18,630 nucleotides of DNA. Origin: Bacteroidota bacterium. Lineage in GTDB: Bacteria; Bacteroidota; Bacteroidia; Bacteroidales; VadinHA17. Where the stretch lies: NCBI GenBank assembly GCA_022711195.1, contig JAKLFN010000018.1:1-18630 (forward strand), read 5' to 3'. Positions 1 through 6,563 of this stretch are shown one piece after another. The notes beneath the pieces are model-generated. The model was not told the origin of the DNA, searched no databases, and saw only the letters and a list, made by a program, of their open reading frames with translations. Numbering within the stretch: the first letter of the stretch is position 1; each line of letters starts with the position of its first letter. The position numbers were made by a program, and so were the translations under genes.

Positions 1-551
1 TTGACAATACTGACCTTAGCGACAAAATAACTTTACAGGCCCGCGAGGCGCTTCCGGGATATGAAGTCCTCAACTGGAAGGAGATCTTCCCCGACCTGGC
101 TATGATAGCCGATTTCATGGGACAGATCTATGGAGTCTTTATGGTGATTATCCTGGCAGCCCTGGCTTTCGGCATAGTCAACACCATGCTTATGGCCGTC
201 CTGGAACGGACAAAAGAGCTCGGCATGCTTGCCGCTATAGGAATGAACAGAAGAAAGATCTTCGGCATGATAATGTTCGAATCCATATTCCTCTCAATAA
301 TAGGCGGATTTGCAGGTATGGGTATTGCGGAGGCGGTGATTGAAGCAACACAGAAAAACGGAATAAACCTGATGAAATATTCTGAAGGGATGGAAGCATT
401 TGGCTACAGCGCACATCTCTTTCCCACTATCGATACGGGATTTTTTGTGACGACAACCATACTGATAGTGATGACAGGGATCCTTGCATCGATATATCCT
501 GCCCGCAAAGCGCTGAAACTAAATCCGGTTGAAGCAATAAGAACAGAATAA
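1..551 (+). CDS. ABC transporter permease, FtsX/MacB/LolCE type (C-terminal part)
   Basis: This is the C-terminal part of an inner-membrane ABC permease; the reading frame is open from base 3, so the gene begins left of the window. The visible part has three hydrophobic segments: one just after the in-frame Met at 102, a second around 285-345 and a third around 455-510. Between the first two is the motif NTMLMAVLERTKELG followed by AAIGMNRRKI, typical of the cytoplasmic coupling region of FtsX-domain permeases. It ends with YPARKALKLNPVEAIR, the usual end of this family. Such permeases work as dimers with a LolD/MacB-like ATPase and use ATP to move lipoproteins, peptides or lipids from the inner membrane outward. 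The ATPase gene starts 17 bases downstream, which supports the pairing. The substrate cannot be told from sequence. The call is firm for the family and weak for the cargo. Confidence 0.9.
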   Translation, partial: DNTDLSDKITLQAREALPGYEVLNWKEIFPDLAMIADFMGQIYGVFMVIILAALAFGIVNTMLMAVLERTKELGMLAAIGMNRRKIFGMIMFESIFLSIIGGFAGMGIAEAVIEATQKNGINLMKYSEGMEAFGYSAHLFPTIDTGFFVTTTILIVMTGILASIYPARKALKLNPVEAIRTE

Positions 552-568
552 ACCTAATAATCAAGAAC

Positions 569-1255
569 ATGAAAGTCATCGAAATCAAAGACCTCCACAA
601 GATATACAGCTCCAGCGACATCAAAGTACATGCCGTGAATGGCATTAATCTCGATTTTCAGGAGGCAGAATTTGCAGCCATCGTCGGACCGTCGGGATCA
701 GGAAAGACAACTTTGCTGAACATGCTTGGTGGTCTCGATATGCCCACCTCGGGCCAGATACTGATCGACGGGACCGATCTTTCGACCCTCAGGTCGTCGG
801 CACTTATTGACTTCAGGATGAGGAATATAGGATTTGTTTTTCAATCGTATAACCTTATTCCTGTGCTTACTGCAAAGGAGAATGTTGAATTCATTATGTC
901 GTTGCAGAAATGGCTGAAAAAGGATAGGGAGGAAAGATCATTCGAGCTTTTGAAAGCTATCGGTCTTGCCGACAGGTATAACAGCCGGCCGGCAAAGCTT
1001 TCAGGGGGCCAGCAGCAGAGGGTGGCAGTGGCCAGGGCACTGGCATCAAGGCCAAAATTCGTGCTTGCCGACGAGCCTACAGCAAACCTCGATTCAAAAT
1101 CGGCATCGACACTCCTCGAAATAATGGAAAAGCTCAACCATGAGGAAAAGATCACTTTTATATTTTCGACACACGATCCGCGGGTCATGAAAATGGCACA
1201 CAGGGTTATCACTCTCGAAGACGGTAAAATGGTCTCGGACGACGTAAGAGAATGA
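569..1255 (+). CDS. ABC transporter ATP-binding protein, LolD/MacB type
   Basis: This 228-residue protein is the cytoplasmic ATPase partner of the FtsX-type permease just upstream. It has the full nucleotide-binding set: Walker A GPSGSGKT at residues 40-47, Q-loop Gln at about 92, signature LSGGQQQR at 144-151, Walker B VLADEPT at 165-171 with the catalytic Glu, D-loop (ANLD), and the switch His in STHD at about 202. Length and motif spelling match the LolD/MacB/FtsE subfamily, whose members drive mechanotransmission-type permeases rather than classic import. The start Met follows the permease stop by 17 bases. The gene overlaps the next gene by four bases (ATGA), suggesting coupled translation. 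The family is certain. Assignment to lipoprotein release, as opposed to peptide or lipid efflux, is not supported by sequence alone. Confidence 0.93.
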   Translation: MKVIEIKDLHKIYSSSDIKVHAVNGINLDFQEAEFAAIVGPSGSGKTTLLNMLGGLDMPTSGQILIDGTDLSTLRSSALIDFRMRNIGFVFQSYNLIPVLTAKENVEFIMSLQKWLKKDREERSFELLKAIGLADRYNSRPAKLSGGQQQRVAVARALASRPKFVLADEPTANLDSKSASTLLEIMEKLNHEEKITFIFSTHDPRVMKMAHRVITLEDGKMVSDDVRE

Positions 1256-2427
1256 AACAGATGACTTGCCTGATGAAAAAGCTGATTTCCTTTCTGGCTC
1301 TTTTTGTTCTTTACGGCACAATTCTTTCTGCCCAGGAGAAGCAGAAGGCCATTGAACTGAACGGCTACCTGACTACAATGGAAAGCGCCATGTTCGATTC
1401 GTTATCGAAAACTATCCTGTTCGAGAACCTGCTTCATAACCGCCTTAACTTCAAGGCTTTCCTGGGCAATAAGATCACTTTTTCAGCCGAAATCCGGAAC
1501 CGCCTTTTTACAGGTGATATGGTGAAGAGCATGGGCAGGGGTTATGCCGAACTTACAGGCATGGACCCCGGTTTTGCAGATATGTCGTGGAACATCATGA
1601 ACGAGAATTCCTTCTTCCTGAATACCACTGTCGACAGGCTCTGGCTCGATTTCAACTTCAACAAATTCCAGGCAAGGATTGGCAGGCAGAGGATCAACTG
1701 GGGACAGACGTTTGTCTGGAATCCAAATGATATTTTCAATGCTTATTCTTTTTTTGATATTGATTATGTTGAGCGCCCGGGGAGCGATGCCATAAGGCTG
1801 CAGTACTACCCCACGTCGGCCTCTTCCTTCGAAGTGGCGGCAAAGCTGAACCGCGATGAAAAACTGACACTGGCAGGGCTCGGAAGATTTAATAAATGGG
1901 GATACGACATCCAGATGCTCGCCGGGTATGCTGATGGTTCAGATATTGTGGCCGGTGCCGGCTGGTCGGGTTCATTAGGATCCGTATCATTCAGAGGTGA
2001 AGGAACCTGGTTTCATACTTTACGATCATATTCCGATACAACAGGGACGATAATAATCACGGCAGGAGCCGATAAAATATTCAGTGATAATTCGATGCTG
2101 CAGGGGCAGCTTATGTACAGCAATAATCCGTTGAAGCCGGGCAGCTTCACAAGCCTCTATGCCGGAGACCTTTCAGCAAAGGATCTTGCATTTTCCCGGT
2201 TTACAGCCTTCGGCCAGTTCACCTGGGCGGCAACACCATTACTTAATGTGGGGATTTCCGGAATGTGGTTTCCCGACCTCGACGGGTATTTTGCCGGTCC
2301 TTCTGTCGATTATTCTCTTGCCGAAAACCTCGATTTCTCAATTATATGGCAGCATTTCGACGGCAAAATGGGAAATTCAAAAACATTGCTTAACCTGTGC
2401 TATCTCAGGATAAAATTCAGTTTCTGA
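1252..2427 (+). CDS. Outer-membrane beta-barrel protein (DUF1302/porin-like), ABC-operon partner
   Basis: This 391-residue protein is secreted: a basic start, a hydrophobic run and an SAQ cleavage site near residue 28 form a signal peptide. The rest is rich in alternating amphipathic stretches and ends in aromatic residues (IKFSF), typical of barrels inserted by the BAM complex. Residues about 142-160 (RIGRQRINWGQTFVWNPND) resemble the conserved block of DUF1302-type outer-membrane proteins; this is recognition from memory, not a search. Its first ATG overlaps the ATPase stop by four bases. A second Met seven codons on (1273) gives a more standard MKKLIS signal-peptide start, so the exact start is uncertain. 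The context suggests an outer-membrane component working with the upstream ABC transporter, either as export exit or as its cargo. The cargo is unknown. Confidence 0.75.
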   Translation: MKQMTCLMKKLISFLALFVLYGTILSAQEKQKAIELNGYLTTMESAMFDSLSKTILFENLLHNRLNFKAFLGNKITFSAEIRNRLFTGDMVKSMGRGYAELTGMDPGFADMSWNIMNENSFFLNTTVDRLWLDFNFNKFQARIGRQRINWGQTFVWNPNDIFNAYSFFDIDYVERPGSDAIRLQYYPTSASSFEVAAKLNRDEKLTLAGLGRFNKWGYDIQMLAGYADGSDIVAGAGWSGSLGSVSFRGEGTWFHTLRSYSDTTGTIIITAGADKIFSDNSMLQGQLMYSNNPLKPGSFTSLYAGDLSAKDLAFSRFTAFGQFTWAATPLLNVGISGMWFPDLDGYFAGPSVDYSLAENLDFSIIWQHFDGKMGNSKTLLNLCYLRIKFSF

Positions 2428-2435
2428 AAATTTCC

Positions 2436-2443
2436 TACTTTTG
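2436..2443 (+). promoter_or_regulatory. Bacteroidota -7 promoter element for the methyltransferase gene
   Basis: TACTTTTG fits the Bacteroidota -7 consensus TAnnTTTG and lies 17 bases before the ATG at 2461, in the gap after the preceding stop. It would give a leader of roughly 10-14 bases. No good -33 TTTG is seen at the usual spacing, so the call rests on the -7 motif and its position. Confidence 0.45.
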
Positions 2444-2460
2444 CAGCATAAATTCCCCGT

Positions 2461-3198
2461 ATGGCATTAGTACATGAATTTGAGAATAGTGGCAACTGGC
2501 TCTTTAAAAGAAGAAGCTGGCTGCCTGTGGTAATTATCCTTGCCGGACTGTTAATGCTTTATCTTGGCAACAGGCAGGCTATTATTTTCGACCTGAGGGA
2601 TGAAATGATCTTTTTCGGGATCAGCATGGCGGGCCAGCTTATCAGGGTATTTACTGTCGGCTATACTCCAAAAAACACTTCCGGACGCAATACTGCCGCA
2701 GGACAGGTAGCCGACGAGCTGAATACTACAGGAATTTATTCTGTTATCCGGCACCCCTTATATGTAGGTAACCTGCTGATGTGGCTCGGGCCCGTTCTGT
2801 TTCTCAGGTCAGCCTGGTTTACTGTTGTCTTTTTCCTTGTTTACTGGTTGTATTATGAGCGGATAATCTTTGCCGAAGAACAATTCCTTCGCAGGAAATT
2901 CGGTGAGTCTTACGATAAATATTCCGAAAAGGTAAAATCATTTATCCCTTTTCATGTCAGGTATGTCTCCTGCACCCTGCCCTTTTCATTCAGGAATGTT
3001 CTGAAAAGGGAATACAACAGTTTTTTCAATGTTTTCGCAGTCTTTGCAGTGCTCGACATATCAAGAAATTTCATATTGACTGAGAAATTCTCTGTTACTC
3101 CTGTATGGATGTGGCTTTTCGTTGCCGCTGCCGGCATCTGGCTTACTGTGCGTGTCATAAAAAAAGCAACACGCTGGCTCGAAGTGGAAGGGCGTTAA
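2461..3198 (+). CDS. Integral-membrane methyltransferase, isoprenylcysteine carboxyl methyltransferase-like family
   Basis: This 245-residue multi-pass membrane protein belongs to the ICMT/PEMT-like methyltransferases, which use S-adenosylmethionine to methylate a membrane-embedded acceptor. The catalytic block is clear: GIYSVIRHPLYVGN at about 91-104, with the RHP motif at 97-99, then a membrane helix and the EE motif at 139-140 followed by FGESYDKY. Hydrophobic segments lie near 21-36, 48-64, 103-132, 188-200 and 213-230. The family core usually ends soon after the FGxxYxxY segment. Here about 85 more residues follow, containing two further hydrophobic stretches. Bacteria generally lack prenylated CaaX proteins, so the acceptor is probably a lipid or an unknown envelope molecule; this is inference. 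It appears monocistronic, with its own promoter and a convergent neighbour. Confidence 0.8.
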   Translation: MALVHEFENSGNWLFKRRSWLPVVIILAGLLMLYLGNRQAIIFDLRDEMIFFGISMAGQLIRVFTVGYTPKNTSGRNTAAGQVADELNTTGIYSVIRHPLYVGNLLMWLGPVLFLRSAWFTVVFFLVYWLYYERIIFAEEQFLRRKFGESYDKYSEKVKSFIPFHVRYVSCTLPFSFRNVLKREYNSFFNVFAVFAVLDISRNFILTEKFSVTPVWMWLFVAAAGIWLTVRVIKKATRWLEVEGR

Positions 3199-3202
3199 TT
3201 CT

Positions 3203-3297
3203 GAAATAAGAACTCAGAACAATCGAAGTAAGAATGCAGAAGTATGTTCCTGGTTCTTCATTCTGTTGTTCGGATGTTCTTACTTCATATCTTATTC
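3203..3297. repeat. Nested inverted repeats between convergent genes (possible bidirectional terminator)
   Basis: Between two convergent stops lies a set of nested inverted repeats. GAAGTAAGAA at 3225-3234 is an exact reverse complement of 3277-3286. Alternatively GAACAA (3217-3222) pairs with 3266-3271, and GAATGCAGAA (3232-3241) pairs with 3254-3263 with one mismatch. An outer arm (GAAATAAGA at 3203-3211) pairs with 3290-3297 with one bulge. The two folds exclude each other. The position suits a terminator serving both strands, but there is no classic GC stem plus U-run. Confidence 0.5.
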
Positions 3298-3981
3298 GTC
3301 CCTTGCGCCCATGAAGATCATCACGTAGTAAAGCAATGTTGCCAGCGATCCGAGTGCGGCGACAACGTAAGTAGAAGCAGCCCATTTAAGTGCATCTTCG
3401 GCTTGCGGATGATTCTGATATGATGTTATCCCTGCAGTGGAAAGCCACGCCAGGGCTCTCTGCGAAGCATTGATCTCTACAGGCAGTGTTATGAAGCTGA
3501 ACAATGTGGTCAGGGCAAATAACACTATTCCTGCCAGGAGCAACCCCGGGAATGTATTTACAAGCAGCATTCCGGCAAGGAGGATCCAGGTGACCCACTT
3601 CGATGAAAAGCTTACCGCGGGAACCATCTTCGACCTGAAGCCAAGCCATGCATATGATGTGGCATGCTGAATGGCATGTCCTGTTTCGTGTGCTGCAACA
3701 GCTGCCGCAGAGATGCTCCTTCCGCTGTAAACTTCCGGGCTGAGGTTTATCGACTTCTTTTCAGGATTATAATGATCTGAAAGAAAACCCTGTACACTCT
3801 CTACCTTCACATCGTAAATGCCATTGTCGCGTAACATTCTTTCTGCAACTTCACGTCCCGACATCCCGTTATCGACAGGTATCTTTGAATATTTTTTGAA
3901 TTTCGATTTTAAAACTGCTCCCACGACCCAGCTGAGGATCATGATGACTATAAAAATTACCCACATTCCTGTAGTTGTCAT
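3292..3981 (-). CDS. Membrane-anchored zinc metallopeptidase, YugP-like (peptidase_M/Zn_peptidase_2 family)
   Basis: This 229-residue membrane protein has an N-terminal transmembrane helix (about 5-24), a catalytic segment, and further hydrophobic helices near 130-165 and 208-226. The zinc motif HETGH at residues 98-102 has the two His ligands and the catalytic Glu of the HExxH class. SDHYNP at about 68-73 and LPVEINASQRA at about 166-176 are conserved blocks of the YugP family; the Glu in the latter is a plausible third ligand. Family members are predicted membrane proteases; a physiological substrate is not established as far as I know. The gene faces the methyltransferase and is divergent from yidD. 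Its stop codon falls within the structured repeat region. Start choice: the Met at 3981 sits just before the transmembrane helix and follows an A-rich stretch. No convincing promoter was found for it. Confidence 0.87.
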   Translation of the reverse strand: MTTTGMWVIFIVIMILSWVVGAVLKSKFKKYSKIPVDNGMSGREVAERMLRDNGIYDVKVESVQGFLSDHYNPEKKSINLSPEVYSGRSISAAAVAAHETGHAIQHATSYAWLGFRSKMVPAVSFSSKWVTWILLAGMLLVNTFPGLLLAGIVLFALTTLFSFITLPVEINASQRALAWLSTAGITSYQNHPQAEDALKWAASTYVVAALGSLATLLYYVMIFMGARDE

Positions 3982-4079
3982 TTTTCTTTTGGTTTTTTTA
4001 ATGTTTCACGTAATACATCAAAACCGGTGCCAAATCGATTTTACTTGCAGCAATTGACAATTTGTCAGTCAAAGCAGGT

Positions 4080-4087
4080 TATCTTTG
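4080..4087 (+). promoter_or_regulatory. Bacteroidota -7 promoter element for yidD, almost touching the start codon
   Basis: TATCTTTG matches TAnnTTTG and ends only four bases before the ATG at 4092. A TTGACA lies upstream at 4054-4059 and a TTTG at 4061-4064; neither has the ideal 19-21 base spacing. If this is the promoter in use, the mRNA begins at or within a few bases of the start codon. Confidence 0.45.
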
Positions 4088-4091
4088 CACC

Positions 4092-4385
4092 ATGGTTGAT
4101 GTAATAACAAAAATATTTTCCATTTTGTTGTCGGTGCCGGTTTACATATACCGCTATGCTATATCTCCATGGCTGCGGCCGGCATGCAGGCATGTGCCAT
4201 CATGTTCACAGTATATGCTTGATGCACTCAGGCTCCATGGCCCTGTTTACGGCTTTGCAATGGGAACCAACCGTATCCTTCGCTGCCGGCCGGGAGGAAC
4301 ACATGGGTACGACCCTGTTCCGCTCTACAGATTCAGAAGGTATAATCCTTTTAAAAGATTTAAAAAGTGCAGCAGGCTGAAGTGA
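4092..4385 (+). CDS. yidD: Membrane protein insertion efficiency factor YidD
   Basis: This is a small (97-residue) YidD-family protein, which lies on the inner face of the cytoplasmic membrane through an N-terminal amphipathic segment and helps YidC insert membrane proteins. The family signature is complete: YRYAISPWL, then three conserved cysteines at 32, 38 and 65 in RPACRHVPSCSQY and NRILRCRPGG, then HGYDPVP. The N-terminal 25 residues are hydrophobic to amphipathic. The reading frame could be extended ten codons upstream to a TTG at 4062, but that extension runs through the promoter motif, so the ATG at 4092 is chosen. It stands alone: a divergent peptidase gene lies upstream and a repeat-rich gap downstream. 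In many bacteria yidD sits between rnpA and yidC; that context is absent here. Confidence 0.93.
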   Translation: MVDVITKIFSILLSVPVYIYRYAISPWLRPACRHVPSCSQYMLDALRLHGPVYGFAMGTNRILRCRPGGTHGYDPVPLYRFRRYNPFKRFKKCSRLK

Positions 4386-4440
4386 AAAAAGACACTGATC
4401 ACAGATCCGCGCCAACAGGGCGGCATAATAAAATGATATA

Positions 4441-4598
4441 GAGGCTGTCTCAAAAGCCTTCTTATTTTAATCTACCCCTAAATCCCCTAAAAGGGGACTT
4501 GCTGAATATCAGCATCTTAGAGAATCCACTTAAGGCCTGCACTGAGCGAAGCATCAGTGAGGCGGGGGGGGTGGTTCTCATGCTTATGAGACAGTCCC
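4441..4598. mobile_element. MITE-like element with 17-bp terminal inverted repeats and nested hairpins
   Basis: This 158-base non-coding block is bounded by imperfect inverted repeats: 4441-4457 and 4582-4598 match at 14 of 17 positions, with core GGCTGTCTCA facing TGAGACAGTC. Inside lie CCCCT/AGGGG (4484-4496), GCTGA/TCAGC (4501-4513) and CACTGA/TCAGTG (4540-4559). A long-range arm pairs GAGAATCCAC (4520-4529) with GTGGTTCTC (4571-4579). No transposase frame is present. GGCTGTCTCA-type ends occur on insertion sequences in this phylum (from memory, family not determined). No target-site duplication is apparent, so mobility is inferred from structure only. It fills most of the gene-free gap 4386-4638. 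Confidence 0.5.
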
Positions 4599-4607
4599 GG
4601 CGGATAA

Positions 4608-4639
4608 AAGACTGCAAGACTGCAAGACCGCAAGACAAT
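4608..4639. repeat. Four-unit 8-bp tandem repeat (AAGACTGC type)
   Basis: Units AAGACTGC, AAGACTGC, AAGACCGC and AAGACAAT follow in register, the last degenerate and reaching the stop codon of the LytTR gene at 4639. The block lies immediately 3' of that gene's coding strand. It is too short and lacks spacers for a CRISPR array. It may be a microsatellite or a piece of a dispersed repeat; no function is apparent. Confidence 0.6.
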
Positions 4640-5394
4640 TAAAAATTCAACTCCTCCTTCAGGTGTTTGTACCCGGCCCTCGAGACCGGAAGTTTTTCGC
4701 CGGTATTGAGTACCGCCACATGGTTATCCTTTCCATAAGGTTCTATCTTTTTTATTTCAGATACCCTTACGATATAGCCCCTGTGGACACGCACAAAATC
4801 ATTCCCGGGAAGGTTTTCCTCGAAAAATTTCATCGACTGCTGTTTCAACGCTTTGCCGGCAGAATGATATATCATCACATAATCATCCTGTGCTTCTATA
4901 TATTTTACCTGGTCGATTGTAATAAGGTTGATCGAGCTTCCTTTTCTTACAACAATGCGGTTCAGGGGAGAGGCGGGAGCCGGGAGTTTCTGAAAAAGAT
5001 CATCCGGTGACCCGGGATCTGACTCTTTTATCCTGCCGATCTTTTCCGAAGCTTTTTTCACTGCGCTGCTGAGCCGTTCTTTCGGGTAGGGCTTCAGCAG
5101 GTAGTCGATGGCATTCATCTCGAATGCCTTTATCGCAAACTGATCATAAGCTGTTGTAAAGATTATTACAGGCTTCTCTGTCATTACTTCGAGAAGCTCA
5201 AAACCTGTAAGGCGCGGCATCTGAATATCAAGAAATACCAGCTCGGGTTTTAAAGAAGAAATTGTCTTCAGTCCTGAAAAGCCATCTGCACATTCTGCAA
5301 TTATTTCAATATCAGGAAAGTCCTTCAGGTAGAACCTGAGGATCTCCCTGGCAGGCGCCTCATCGTCGATAATTACTGTTCTGATTGATTTCAT
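4639..5394 (-). CDS. LytTR-family response regulator (LytR/AlgR type)
   Basis: This 251-residue cytoplasmic transcription regulator has an N-terminal receiver domain (about 4-120) and a C-terminal LytTR DNA-binding domain (about 146-250). Receiver residues are intact: acidic pair D10-D11, phospho-acceptor D56 in LVFLDIQMP, T80, and K101 in LLKPYP. The LytTR part shows YIEAQDDYVMIY, FVRVHRGYIV and LPVSRAGYK, as expected. It would be phosphorylated by the LytS-type kinase encoded 103 bases upstream on the same strand, and is probably transcribed with it. Targets are unknown; the two LiaF-like membrane genes at the head of the operon suggest envelope-stress genes or autoregulation. A REP-like palindrome sits between kinase and regulator and may alter relative expression. 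Family assignment is firm. Confidence 0.93.
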   Translation of the reverse strand: MKSIRTVIIDDEAPAREILRFYLKDFPDIEIIAECADGFSGLKTISSLKPELVFLDIQMPRLTGFELLEVMTEKPVIIFTTAYDQFAIKAFEMNAIDYLLKPYPKERLSSAVKKASEKIGRIKESDPGSPDDLFQKLPAPASPLNRIVVRKGSSINLITIDQVKYIEAQDDYVMIYHSAGKALKQQSMKFFEENLPGNDFVRVHRGYIVRVSEIKKIEPYGKDNHVAVLNTGEKLPVSRAGYKHLKEELNF

Positions 5395-5406
5395 AAGTTA
5401 TGTTTT

Positions 5407-5474
5407 TCCCGCAGATCCCGCAGATATACGCTGATATACTGAAAAATCTGCGAAAATCTGCGACATCTGAGGGA
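5407..5474. repeat. REP-like palindromic repeat (CCCGCAGAT / ATCTGCG)
   Basis: On the left are two tandem copies of CCCGCAGAT (5408-5416, 5417-5425). On the right are ATCTGCG (5446-5452), ATCTGCG (5456-5462) and ATCTGAGGG (5465-5473). TCCCGCAGAT at 5407-5416 pairs with 5465-5474 at 9 of 10 bases, and CGCAGAT at 5419-5425 pairs exactly with 5456-5462. The pattern resembles palindromic repeats widely scattered in Bacteroidota genomes (recalled, not searched). It occupies most of the kinase-regulator spacer, where as RNA it could stabilise or attenuate the message. Confidence 0.65.
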
Positions 5475-5497
5475 TCCATAATGTAAAATTACGACAT

Positions 5498-6553
5498 TTA
5501 TTGATTATCGGCAGGGATGTAAAGAGTCACGGTAAAAACACCACCTACCTTTTTTGTCGTTACAGATGCTTTGTTTCCATAAGAAAGTTCAAGGCGTCTC
5601 GAAACATTTGCAAGCCCTGTCCCGGTTCCTTTTGGTAATGATGACTCCGGATCAAAATTATTACAGATCACTATTTCGAGATAACCATCAATAAGCTTTG
5701 CGACTGTACAGATCCTGACATCGCCGAGGGTCTCATAAACGCCATATTTTACTGCATTCTCATAAAGAGGCTGCAGCAGCAGCACCGGTATCCTTACCCC
5801 GAGGCATGAAGGATCGATATCCTCCTCAGTTATCAGCCTTTCGCCAAACCGGACCTTTTCTATTTCGAGGTAAAGCCTGAGGTTCTCCAGCTCACTCCGG
5901 AGGGGAACAGGTTGTTCATCCTTCCGGGAGAGTGCATATCTCATGAAGTCGGAAAGCCTGATGACCATCGTCCTTGCTTTTTCCGGATCAGTTACCGTCA
6001 GTGAGCTGATCGAGTTGAGGCTGTTGAAAAGAAAATGAGGGTTAATCTGCGACCTGAGCATTTTCAATTCTGTTTCCTTTACGAGGCTTTCGAGCCTTGC
6101 TTCCCTCGACTTCTTTTCAGAGAGGTTTGACATACTGGAAAAAAGAAAATAGGTAAGTATGGTAAGCCCGTAGATGAATACACCACTTCCCACTCTGTAT
6201 GGAAAGGTGGCTTCCCAGTATGCCTGGTAATCATTCTGAGGAGGAAGAACCAGGGTCATTATGAGCTTTGTTGCCAGGATCCAGGCGGTAACGGTTATGG
6301 CTCCCGTCAGTACCAGGTTTGTTATTAGCGAAACAATTTTTGTTTCTCCGCGGCTGAAATAGCTGAAAGGATACCATACAGAGAGTGCCAGACCCGAATA
6401 AATAATCAGCGAAACTATTATATCGGGGATGCTTACTCTGGCAAAGCTGCCAAATCCGTAATTAAATGAAACGGCCTGGCCGGCCGAGATAAAGAGCCAG
6501 ACCAGACCCCATACTATCAGACGGGTCCTGTTTTCAAGTACAGGATGTTTCAT
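5498..6553 (-). CDS. Sensor histidine kinase, LytS/His_kinase (PF06580) type
   Basis: This 351-residue membrane kinase has four hydrophobic segments in its first 140 residues (about 12-30, 43-62, 75-103 and 120-140), then a short coiled linker and the catalytic part. The phospho-acceptor is H173 in RSQINPHFLFNSLN, the signature of the LytS/YehU histidine kinase family. The ATP-binding region has the N-box LLQPLYENAVKYG (about 259-271) and the glycine-rich GTGTGLANVSRRL (309-321). No separate extracellular sensor domain is visible, so sensing probably occurs in the membrane or through partner proteins. It starts 10 bases after the LiaF-like gene, indicating co-transcription and possible translational coupling, and its partner regulator follows. 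The stimulus is unknown; the Lia-like neighbours hint at cell-envelope perturbation. Confidence 0.92.
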   Translation of the reverse strand: MKHPVLENRTRLIVWGLVWLFISAGQAVSFNYGFGSFARVSIPDIIVSLIIYSGLALSVWYPFSYFSRGETKIVSLITNLVLTGAITVTAWILATKLIMTLVLPPQNDYQAYWEATFPYRVGSGVFIYGLTILTYFLFSSMSNLSEKKSREARLESLVKETELKMLRSQINPHFLFNSLNSISSLTVTDPEKARTMVIRLSDFMRYALSRKDEQPVPLRSELENLRLYLEIEKVRFGERLITEEDIDPSCLGVRIPVLLLQPLYENAVKYGVYETLGDVRICTVAKLIDGYLEIVICNNFDPESSLPKGTGTGLANVSRRLELSYGNKASVTTKKVGGVFTVTLYIPADNQ

Positions 6554-6563
6554 TTTTCAGGTA

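Noticed and set aside
4441..4598. Remnant of a full insertion sequence with transposase
   Set aside because: No transposase-like frame or fragment is seen between the ends; the block is only 158 bases.
4608..4639. CRISPR-like repeat
   Set aside because: The units are 8 bases, directly adjacent and without spacers; no cas gene is nearby.
4663..5010. Plus-strand frame of 115 codons opposite the LytTR regulator
   Set aside because: The minus-strand regulator is complete with receiver and LytTR motifs; the plus frame has no features.
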